Assembly: GCA_963662175.1 (NCBI GenBank)
Contig: OY759216.1
Coordinates: forward strand, 52,779,087-52,843,086
Length of the DNA stretch: 64,000 bases
Direction of reading: 5' to 3'
From: Aradus depressus
Taxonomy: Eukaryota; Arthropoda; Insecta; Hemiptera; Aradidae
Shown: positions 1 to 7,349 of the stretch, piece by piece
Layout: every line of letters starts with the position of its first letter
Numbering within the stretch: position 1 is the first letter of the stretch
The notes under the pieces: model-generated
Seen by the model: only the letters and a program-made list of their open reading frames with translations
Told to the model about the DNA's origin: nothing
The model's database searches: none
Made by a program: the position numbers and the translations under genes

Positions 1-126
1 CAAAATTTAAGACTCTTACAGAAGAGTAGGTCATGCCCACTAGAGCGACAAAAGAGCGCACTGGTAGTAGGCGATATGACCTCATAGTTAAATCCCAGGC
101 ACGAGTCGTATTAACTAAACCCTATT
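1..126 (+). repeat. SINE family A, 3' part
   Basis: This is the 3' body of the tRNA-derived SINE that recurs about 25 times in the window (complete reference copy at 12786-13122). It carries the family landmarks in order: CAAAATTTA.GACTC, the GTCCACCAGAGCGACGAAAG-type block, GGTAGTAGGCGATATGACCT and a GAGTC end. The 5' tRNA-like head lies outside the window. Confidence 0.8.
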
Positions 127-604
127 TTACATAGGTTTTATTTAACAGCTGTTGATTAATATCCATATTTCTTTATAGTTGATCTTGGAGGCACTGTAAC
201 AATATGCACATTGGTCCTACTTCTTTGACATAAGTTGTGTTGTGAATACAATGTGTTTTCAGTTGATCTCCTACATCTTTTCGTCCGATTTCGTAATATG
301 AGTTTATTGAATATTTCCTGTAAGGAAAATTCTCAAGTTCACACTTTTAAATAACCATTTTAGTGATTTATAGAGGATTTGTTCAGTTAGCTATAATGGA
401 AACTAACGGTCTAATTTCATGGTAGATTTTGAATTTAACAGGTCTTGAAAGTCCACTTTTTCTTTTTTAAATAAAATCTTTGAAAATCTTTGTTGGACCG
501 AAGAGGCTTACAAGGCAAAAGGAAGTTGTCCTGGGCAAAAATCCCAAATAATGATGTGCCTTTCAGAGGTAGTTAGTGCCTTTCGCCCAGGTATACGTAC
601 AGGG
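127..604. other. no recognisable feature
   Basis: AT-rich sequence without a convincing exon, tandem repeat or link to the repeat families seen elsewhere in the window. Confidence 0.5.
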
Positions 605-745
605 GGGCCATAGTGGCCATAGGGCTTTGGTCGCGTTGTCTAACCATGGTTTGCGGGTTGGAATCCCGTCCGGGAGTGAGATTTATTTAGTAGATAGAAC
701 TACCTCCCGGGGCTATGGATGTCGTAAATAACTAGATCACCTTTC
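605..745 (+). repeat. SINE family B copy (tRNA-like head)
   Basis: A second tRNA-related SINE, distinct from family A. It has a GGTGGCC..-type start, a B-box-like GGGTTGGAATCCCGTC, then GGGAGTGAG and a short CTCCCGGGGCTATGGATG block whose CTCCCGG complements the earlier CCGGGAG. Similar copies lie at 10510-10660 (+) and 47395-47500 (-). Substitutions in the B box show that this copy is old. Confidence 0.65.
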
Positions 746-911
746 AAAGCAAACGGCTGAAAAAATAACATAATATATAACGGACAGACGGTAAACCACT
801 GATCTGGTTGGAATTTTAATATAATACATTGTCACCAGAATGAGGAGTAGTACCAGAATGTACTCTCAGCCTTCTAACTTTATTGAAAGAGACTCATGTA
901 TCCAGTGTTGA

Positions 912-954
912 TGAAGGCCCGGGTCAAGTTCCATTTTGTAACCTTAATATTTGG
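912..954. repeat. family G dispersed fragment
   Basis: A roughly 40-bp segment ending TTTTGTAACCTTAATATT. It matches, in reverse complement, 22735-22775, so it belongs to an interspersed family. It directly abuts the foldback element starting at 955. Confidence 0.45.
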
Positions 955-1212
955 AATAAATGAATAAAACAAACTTATTTTTTGAAATATTGTCTATTCC
1001 ACTAAAGATATATATACATATAACTACCGGTTTCGGCTTTATACCATCGTCAGGTCTAGTTATGAACTAAAAGACGATGTTATGAACTAAAAGACTAAAG
1101 TTCATAACTAGACCTGACGATGGTATAAAGCCGAAACCGGTAGTTATATGTATATATATCTTTAGTGGAATAGACAATATTTCAAAAAATAAGTTTGTTT
1201 TATTCATTTATT
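955..1212. repeat. perfect foldback element, 113-bp arms
   Basis: Positions 955-1067 and 1100-1212 are exact reverse complements as far as I can check by eye, with a 32-bp spacer. Each arm carries AATATTGTCTATTCCACT and a CCGAAACCGGT block (the reverse in the left arm). Related, less perfect foldbacks occur near 25.2 kb and 28.7 kb. The arm resembles sequences found at ends of Penelope-like retroelements, including a hammerhead-like core (see findings). No coding sequence is present and no clear target duplication is visible. Confidence 0.8.
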
Positions 1213-1529
1213 ACAAGTTTCCACAATATGTCCGCGTTCCTCAACTTAGAAGTTGTTAATATTTGGAGTTATTCGTTCATTGTTTAACGATTTACTGAGT
1301 TTACCTACGCTCATCCGTTTATTTTTATTCAAATGATTTGTTTCGTTTTTTTTTGTGTTCAAAAGTAGTTTTCTTTATCTTTTGAAGTTACACTTAATTT
1401 AATATGTTATTCGTCTAAAAGATTGTTTTATATCAAGTTATCACTTTAGAACTTTTGATTAGTTTCAGAACATTGTAAAATCTGTCCAATATTATTAAAT
1501 GGAATATTCAGTAAATTTATACATCCGAG
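1213..1529. other. no recognisable feature
   Basis: AT-rich, T-tract-rich sequence. I see no coding signal or repeat membership. Confidence 0.5.
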
Positions 1530-1612
1530 CTTTAACTACTAGGTCGTATCGCCTACTACCAGAGCGCTCTTTGGTCACTTTGGTGGATATAAGCCCGACT
1601 CTACTGTGGGAG
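1530..1612 (-). repeat. SINE family A fragment
   Basis: A short reverse-orientation piece of the family A 3' body, recognised by TATCGCCTACTACCAGAGCG-type sequence followed by GAGCCCGACTCTACTGTGGG-type sequence. Both ends are truncated. Confidence 0.7.
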
Positions 1613-1885
1613 TGAGATGGTATGAATGGAGGGGAGGGTCGTGCTCACTTTTCAAGGATCTTAGCATTCGATTTTTGCCTGATTTACATCAATTTAAAGG
1701 TTAACGTAGTTGGCCACTTTACTTCGATAATTCAGCAATTATGAGCCAACACCCTCCTAGACGCCATATTAAAAATTGTAACATGCACAGGTAGTATCTG
1801 TGATCTTAAAAGGCACTTGACTCCATTTAATTATCCATTACCGTATAAATGCTATAAAGGGTCGAGTACAAAACAGAAAAAGTCG

Positions 1886-1960
1886 TCTGTGAATCACCGA
1901 CCGATGTACTTCCCCAGCTTGAATTAATTGTAATCAAATAAGTTTTCACTCTCCCTCTAA
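1886..1960 (+). repeat. family C terminal fragment
   Basis: A GTGAATCACCG..GTACTTCCCCAGC end followed by GAATTAAT and TTTTC.CTCTCCCTCTAAAC, the signature of one end of the family C element (reference copies at 39635-40115 and 47690-48155). Confidence 0.6.
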
Positions 1961-2619
1961 ACAGTTTCTATCTTTGATCAATTGTTTGATGTGAAAATGA
2001 ATGGACATCTTCTCAGGAAGTATTCTGTGGGTTACCCCGCAAATACCAAATCACCAATCTAGCCAAATAGGCTATTTACTAGGGATAGTTATAGTTGGCC
2101 ACTATCGATAGTCCGATACTATTGGTGGAAAACTATCGATATTACTAAAGAATTACGTTAGGTTCAAAAATGATAAGGACTGCCCATTCTTGTTATTGTT
2201 GTTCCACCATGGTAGTTGTACAATACACTATCATCATTGGTTCGCCAAACCAAGTCGAGTGACAGAGATGGATTTATGATTGTCAGGTCCCAGGGTTAGT
2301 TGATCTCTTGTCTCCACTCTAAATGGTTGATTTATCCCCGGTAACAGTCAGTTGGAGAGGCTGCTCCAATGGAGGAGTTCTTTCTTGTACGGCTGTGCCA
2401 ACAAAGGGGTTGGTGAACCAAGACAAGAGTGGGCTCTACACGAGCCCTAGGAACCCACTCATTAAGGAGGGCGGTGGGCTCTATCACCAAGCCCAGTCTC
2501 AGTCAACAAGCTCGTACAATGAACACTTTCTACCATTCTCCAATCCTTCTCATCTCTCAACCATTTCCAGCTCCTGCTATACTTTCAACCTGTGTGGTCT
2601 GTGATGTGAAAAATGAACA
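1961..2619. other. no recognisable gene; small palindrome
   Basis: No supported exon. The interval includes alternating ACTATCGATAGT-type palindromic sequence around 2098-2145. Short open frames at 2323-2668 overlap each other in different frames and resemble nothing I know. Confidence 0.4.
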
Positions 2620-2965
2620 AACATTAAGATTATTAGTGTATTTTTATTTGTGTGAAAAAAGCTGTTAGGAGTGAAGTAACTTAAATAGTGAATAAATAAT
2701 AAACATAAATGGACTAGTCGCATTTTGTTTTAAAAAAAATGTGAATAACCAATGAATGGAGTACAAAAGATGATGATCAGCTGTTTTAAAGAGTGTGAAA
2801 CAGTCTAGGTTGTGTTGTGGAAGTGGATTGTCTAGAGGGAGAAGTGTTTTTAGGGTTAAGGTGTAGTGAACCAGTCTGAGTGACAGAAGATGTAGAGGAG
2901 ATGTAGGAGTGAAAATTATAACATTGGAAGTAGGTAGAAGAGAAAAGGTACTTTTTATTTATATG
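2620..2965 (+). repeat. dispersed relative of the 124-bp satellite
   Basis: The stretch containing CAGCTGTTTTAA.GAGTGTG, then GGTTAAGGTGTAGTGAACCA, aligns by eye with 7180-7470. The latter part of that region is the repeating unit of the large satellite at 7350-9075. This is therefore a single dispersed copy of the element from which the satellite unit arose. Confidence 0.55.
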
Positions 2966-2975
2966 TATATATATA

Positions 2976-3370
2976 TCGCACCCTTTCTTCAAAAGTGCCA
3001 CAACTCAAAAATTCGGGTTTTTTAGTTAAGACTGCCATTCGACTTGGTTTTTAAGTTTATACCAATCACCTAAAGCGCCAGATAATGCACTGAAAATCCA
3101 GCCGCTAGGTAACAGTTGTGTCGTTTTTTATGTTTGCACTCATTAGTCTTTGTTAGGCAACAAAAGGGCCACAACTCAAAAAAACTATATTTATAGTTGA
3201 AAACTTGGAAAATCTGCAGGACCACAATCTATCGTAAATTATACGCATAGTTTTGCTTGGTGACGTCACTAGATCAACTAAAATTTACCTAACCCAGCTG
3301 GAAGCTGTTTTTCGCATTTCCTGAAAAACTGAGTTTTTTGAGTTGTGGCACTTTTGAAGCAAGGGTGCGA
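2976..3370. mobile_element. 395-bp TIR element (MITE) with TA target duplication
   Basis: The left end TCGCACCCTTTCTTCAAAAG and the right end CTTTTGAAGCAAGGGTGCGA are near-exact inverted repeats of about 38 bp, extending into CCACAACTCAAAAA. Each end is flanked by TA (2974-2975 and 3371-3372), as expected for Tc1/mariner-type insertion. A further GCCACAACTCAAAAAAAC copy lies inside at about 3168. There is no transposase, so this is a non-autonomous element. Confidence 0.75.
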
Positions 3371-3372
3371 TA

Positions 3373-3778
3373 TATTCGCCCAAAATATAAAATAATTATA
3401 AATTAGTGTGGCCACTTTAAAACTCGTTATAAAGTTGTGATAAGGAAGTAGTAGAGAAAAAGAGGTGGTATTTTCTATGTGATTTGAAGAGGTCATACAG
3501 CATCACTTGAGTCAGCAGAGTTCGATCGGGATGGTGGTCCAACGCAGATGCAGCAGTCTTGGCGGCTCGAGGATGAGATCGTTAAATCTGGCTCATCGCA
3601 CTTTCAAACTTCGATATCAATTTTTAAAAAAGTCATCGAATCACAATGAACTTCCCCAGTGCGAATCCTCATACTAAAAGTATTGATACATTGGTTACAT
3701 TGAGATAAGCCTAAGGAAGGCCTCTCATCCTCCCCCCTTTCTTCCTCGTTTAGAGGTAAGGGCACATTATACATATAC
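3373..3778. other. no recognisable feature
   Basis: Unassigned sequence. A minus-strand open frame at 3604-3876 runs into the neighbouring SINE and is not credible as a gene. Confidence 0.4.
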
Positions 3779-3855
3779 CAAGATCGCAGGTTCGAAACCA
3801 TGCCGAGGCCTTTAGACTTTTTTATCTGACAAGTGAAACAAAAGGTTCTTGAGAT
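3779..3855 (+). repeat. SINE family A head, split by a transposon
   Basis: Starts within the tRNA-like head: AAGATCGCAGGTTCGAAACC (B box) followed by GCCGAGGCCTTTAG. It stops at CTTGAG, where a TIR element begins at 3858. The body of what looks like the same SINE resumes at 4905, so a transposon split this copy. Confidence 0.7.
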
Positions 3856-4087
3856 TATTCCGAATCGGGCGTCCACCCCGAATCGCGCCCAATTTTTCTT
3901 TATAATGTCGAATTGACTGTAGAAGAAGTTCTATAATAATATTAGCGTGGGGGAAGCTTTTTGCTTTAAAAATTTTTTTCTTCAATTTTTTCAAATTTTG
4001 TTTTCTTTACTTTCGCTTATAATTTTTTCTTTTCTATTATATACTCTACATTTTTTAATAGTTGGTGTTTCCGAAGAAATACAATTT

Positions 4088-4650
4088 TGACCCTCCCATC
4101 GGTCCTTTTAACAGTCTAGGTTTTCCTGATAGAGAAACCCCGTGAGGGAGCATAACAAAAATATCTAGTTCATGAAATAAATGTATTTCTCAATATAAAC
4201 GATATAATATGTCAATTAGATGTATTTCTCAATATAAACGATATAATATGTCAATTAGATGTATTTCTCAATATAAACGATATAATATGTCAATTAGATG
4301 TATTTCTCAATATAAACGATATAATATGTCAATTAGATGTATTTCTCAATATAAACGATATAATATGTCAATTAGATGTATTTCTCAATATAAACGATAT
4401 AATATGTCAATTAGATGTATTTCTCAATATAAACGATATAATATGTCAATTAGATGTATTTCTCAATATAAACGATATAATATGTCAATTAGATGTATTT
4501 CTCAATATAAACGATATAATATGTCAATTAGATGTATTTCTCAATATAAACGATATAATATGTCAATTAGATATTTTTTTATGCTCCCCCACGGGGTTTC
4601 TCTATCAGGAGAACCTGGACTGTTTCACTAAACGGACCGACGGGACTGTC
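4088..4650. repeat. inner inverted repeat (hairpin arms) around minisatellite
   Basis: The left arm contains GATAGAGAAACCCCGTGAGG and the right arm contains the complement CCCACGGGGTTTCTCTATC. Similarity continues outward through GTCCAGGTT-type and GACGGGAC/ACCCTCCCATCGGTCC-type blocks, giving arms of about 70-80 bp. Related terminal blocks occur at 59463-59525 and 59660-59720, so this is a separate dispersed family nested in the outer element. Confidence 0.65.
4181..4570. repeat. minisatellite, 39-bp unit, 10 copies
   Basis: Exactly 390 bp made of ten apparently identical 39-bp units (ATGTATTTCTCAATATAAAC, then GATATAATATGTCAATTAG). Because 39 is divisible by three, the plus strand stays open and reads as repeats of a 13-residue unit (MSIRCISQYKRYN). 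This is a by-product of period length rather than evidence of a protein. Confidence 0.95.
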
Positions 4651-4723
4651 TTACCGTGGTTTACAGTTTTATGCTCTAATCCTAGATTATTTCATTCAAT
4701 ATTAAATAAAATATGAATAATAG

Positions 4724-4760
4724 TTGACATATTATGTCGTTTATATTGAGAAATACATTT
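4724..4760 (-). repeat. solitary inverted copy of the 39-bp unit
   Basis: TTGACATATTATGTCGTTTA followed by TATTGAGAAATACATT is the reverse complement of almost one whole minisatellite unit, with one change. It lies outside the inner hairpin but inside the outer TIR element. Confidence 0.75.
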
Positions 4761-4904
4761 TTTTTATGTACTATATATATTTTTTTTTCTTTCCCCGACT
4801 TAATATTATTGTTTTCATGTTGCTATTGGTTATGCGAATTACTTTTTAATTAATTAAAAAATTGGGCGAAATTTGGGGTGGAGTCTCGATTCGGAATAAT
4901 TACC

Positions 4905-5103
4905 AAAAAAAACTTGAGAAACCTGTCCTTCGGATGGGACGTTAAACGATGGTCCCGAGCCTATACGATGTCAGGTAGTTAAAAGACCCCTAGGTGAATA
5001 AAAATTTAAGGTAGGCCAAATGTATGACTTCTAGTCGGGCTCATGTCCACCAGAGCGACGAAAGAGTCCTCTGGTAGTAGGCGATGTGCCTCATAGTTAA
5101 ATA
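4905..5103 (+). repeat. SINE family A body (3' half of split copy)
   Basis: GTCCTTCGGATGGGACGTTA, GATGGTCCCGAGCC, GATGTCAGGTA, GGGCTCATGTCCACCAGAGC and GGTAGTAGGCGATG occur in family order. It continues the head at 3779-3855. Confidence 0.8.
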
Positions 5104-5380
5104 TTAATTAGATTATAAATATTAGTCTACTGAGGACATAAAGATTTTATTTCATTCGTGTTTCCTGTAGCTAATGCTTGTAAGACTCGACTTACAATGT
5201 TCTTTATTTGTATCTGATAAGAGGCACTTGCGTGACTGGCCATGGAAGAAATCTAATCTGTTAACAGTTTCCTGGTTTCCTTGCTGATGACAGGCCTCTT
5301 CTAGGGTCGGAAACCGTTTTCAGCTTGAGAGCTATAAGACAGACTGCTCAAGATACCAGATTGATAGAATTGATTAAATA

Positions 5381-5437
5381 TCTTTTAAACATTGATGGGG
5401 AAGTCACCGACAGTGTACTTCGACAGCACGAATTGTC
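5381..5437. repeat. family C fragment, left side of an insertion
   Basis: Contains GGGGAAGTCACCGACAGTG and an ACTTCGACAGCACGAATT end. The matching continuation GAATTAATCAATTAAATTTT is at 5956, beyond the RTE-type fragment. The duplicated GAATT looks like the target-site duplication of that insertion. Confidence 0.55.
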
Positions 5438-5955
5438 ATCATCATCAATGTAGCTCTACAACCCGCTCACGAGTCTTCAGTTTTGTGCTGCTGTCATCCA
5501 GAATCCCGATGCAGCCTCGTCCGGGCTCAGATAGAAGTTTCTTCGGGATCATATCTTCATGCATTCTGGCGACATGGCCGGCCCATATAAGTCTGCCCAG
5601 TTTTACCACAATAGCAATGTCTGGCTCGTTGTATAGCTCGTACACCTCCTGATTGCTTCTGCGCCTCCATTCTCCTCCGTCATGAACGGGGCCAAAAACT
5701 CGACGGAGGACTTTTCTTTCAAATATCTGGAGGTCCCGGTCCTCAGCTTTAGTTGTGGTCCATGTTTTCGAGCCATAGGTGAGTACAGGGCGGATTAGCG
5801 TTTTGTACAGGACCGTCTTTGTGCGCCGAGATACAAGGTTGCTCGCCAGTTGTTTCCGTAGCCCAAAGTAGCAGCGATTGGCGGCCGTGATCCGTTTCTT
5901 AGTCTCCACAGAAGTCTTATTATCACACGTTATCTGTGATCCCAGGTAAGTGAAC
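5430..5955 (-). mobile_element. 5'-truncated RTE-type non-LTR retrotransposon
   Basis: A minus-strand insertion ending in a short (TGA)n tail (plus strand TCATCATCATCA at 5438-5449) and flanked by GAATT. It contains only the end of the reverse-transcriptase ORF (separate entry). 5' truncation plus a simple-repeat tail is typical of target-primed reverse transcription in this group. Confidence 0.65.
5445..5909 (-). pseudogene. C-terminal fragment of RTE-type reverse transcriptase
   Basis: A 154-residue open frame matching the region after the polymerase core in the endonuclease/reverse transcriptases common in invertebrate genomes. Landmarks are KKRITAANRCYFGLRKQL, a VLYKTLIRPVLTYGSKTW block, IFERKVLRRVFGP and LGRLIWAGHVARM. 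The frame is open upstream to about 5955 (TYLGSQITCDNKTS), where the element is truncated, so no start codon of its own exists. The catalytic YADD region and the endonuclease are absent; it is a dead remnant although the frame is intact. A related remnant lies at 29958-30481 on the other strand. Confidence 0.75.
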
Positions 5956-6030
5956 TAAAGCAAGAATTAATCAATTAAATTTTCGCTCGCACTCCAAAAC
6001 CATTTGGGCTAAAAATCAAGTTGACAAATA
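5956..6030 (+). repeat. family C fragment, right side of the insertion
   Basis: GAATTAATCAATTAAATTTT, CGCTCGCACTCC and CCATTTGGGCTAAAAATCAA, the family C sequence that should directly follow position 5437. Confidence 0.55.
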
Positions 6031-6139
6031 TGGGCTTGTGTGGATAGCGGTGTTTCACAGAAGAGCACATGTTTTGTCTTAATGTGAAGTTTTAAAGTGA
6101 TTTTAAAAGTCTTATAAAGAGTTAGTTAATTATTGTGAT

Positions 6140-6365
6140 TTATGCCCTGACTTCAACTAGCGCACTTTCGTCGCTCTGGTGGGGCATGAGCCCGACTCTA
6201 TTGTGGGAATCCTAAATTTTGTCAACTCAGGTTTAGTTACCTAAGGTAAGGGGTCTCTTTAACGAGTACCTGACATCTCACAGGCTCGGGACCATCGCCT
6301 AACGAACCCGCGATCTTGATCTAAATACGCTAGCCCGCTACCTCTGAGCTAACATCGCACGCTTA
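6140..6365 (-). repeat. SINE family A copy
   Basis: Reverse orientation: CGTCGCTCTGGTGGGGCATG, GAGCCCGACTCTATTGTGGG, TAACGAGTACCTGACATC, CAGGCTCGGGACCATCGC, then a rearranged tRNA-like head (GAACCCGCGATCTTGA, GAGCTAACATCGC). The central CTTCGGATGGGACGTT block is partly deleted. Confidence 0.8.
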
Positions 6366-6404
6366 TGAAGATAAATGAACTTAGATATAATTGATCATTT
6401 GTAT

Positions 6405-6722
6405 AATTTTTTTGTGGTATGCGTGCTTGATTTCTGAGCTCAAGGTCGTGGGTTCGTAACCCGACCGAGGCCCTTAGTTTATTTTATCTGGGAGGTCTTC
6501 GGATGGGACGTTAAGCGATGGTCCCGAGCCTGTACGATGTCAGGTACTCGTTAAAGACCCCTACCCTAGATGAATAAAAATTTAGGGTAGGCAAAATTTA
6601 GGACTCCCACAGTAGAGTCGGGCTCATGTCCACCAGAGTGACGAAAGAGCGCTCTGGTAGTAGGCGATATGACCTCGTTGTTAAAGCCCGGGCATGAGTC
6701 ATAAAACCTAACCTAACCTAAT
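6405..6722 (+). repeat. SINE family A copy with CCTAA tail
   Basis: Head GTGGTATGCGTGCTTGATTT, B box GTGGGTTCGTAACCCGACCG, body CTTCGGATGGGACGTTAAGC and GGTAGTAGGCGATATGACCT, end GGGCATGAGTCATAAAA. The tail is CCTAACCTAACCTAA, three units of the arthropod telomeric repeat. It lies tail-away, 40 bp from the opposite-strand copy at 6140-6365. Confidence 0.9.
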
Positions 6723-7179
6723 TTTTTTTAGGTTTCCAAAAAGGGATTTTTTTTTTCTTCTTGGAATTTGTTTTAATGAAAAATGAGAATGTTATACACC
6801 TGAAAATAAATAATTTTGTGTAAAAAGATATTGGTATCTAAGTTTGGCCTGTAAACAGTTGAAGGGGGATCAGCCTCCAAGTTGAAGACTGGAGTGAGAG
6901 TCTGGATGTGATATGAAATGATTTGTGTGGAGTGGATGGTGGTTGGATTCACCGCCTCCCAGGAGCCTGAGAACCGTCCAACCCAGACAGAGATATGTTA
7001 GGAAGCCGTGTTTACTGTCATCCCTACCTCGAGATCCGAACCTTGCCAAACAGACAAATCGATAAGATCACTCATCAAAACAATTGGCAATTGGGGGTCG
7101 GGGGGTTCAATCTGAGAATGGAAATACCTGGAATGGAAACAAGACTTTGGAAATATTAAATTACACCCATTCAAATTAT
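6723..7179. other. no recognisable gene
   Basis: Unassigned sequence including a T tract just after the SINE tail. I see no exon. Confidence 0.4.
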
Positions 7180-7349
7180 TAATATTATAAAAAATAATTA
7201 TATTTATTTGTATAAAAACAAAGTAGCAACTAAATTGGTGAATAATTATATGAAATCGCATTTGTTTTGGAATATGCCAATGAGTGGAAAACATAAGATC
7301 TGTACAAATCAGCTGTTTTAATTAGTGTGGACGAGTGTATGTTGTGGCG
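7180..7349 (+). repeat. dispersed repeat leading into satellite
   Basis: Aligns with 2640-2800: ATTTATTTGTATAAAAA, TCGCATTTGTTTTGG, CAATGAGTGGA and CAAATCAGCTGTTTTAATTA. Its 3' continuation is the first satellite unit, so the array grew out of a copy of this element. Confidence 0.55.

Larger units (their letters stand above)
3858..4896. mobile_element. 1.04-kb TIR element carrying a minisatellite
   Basis: Inverted termini of about 40 bp: TTCCGAATCG...CACCCCGAATCGCGCCCAATTTT at the left, and AAAAATTGGGCG...GGGGTGGAG...CGATTCGGAA at the right. TA flanks both ends (3856-3857 and 4897-4898). It sits inside a family A SINE. The interior holds a second nested pair of inverted arms (4088-4170 and 4571-4650) that bracket ten 39-bp repeats. 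No transposase frame is present. Confidence 0.7.

Noticed and set aside
4209..4631. 140-codon ORF with 13-residue repeats
   Set aside because: Open only because the minisatellite unit is 39 bp. It begins and ends in transposon arms, and there is no promoter or codon signal.
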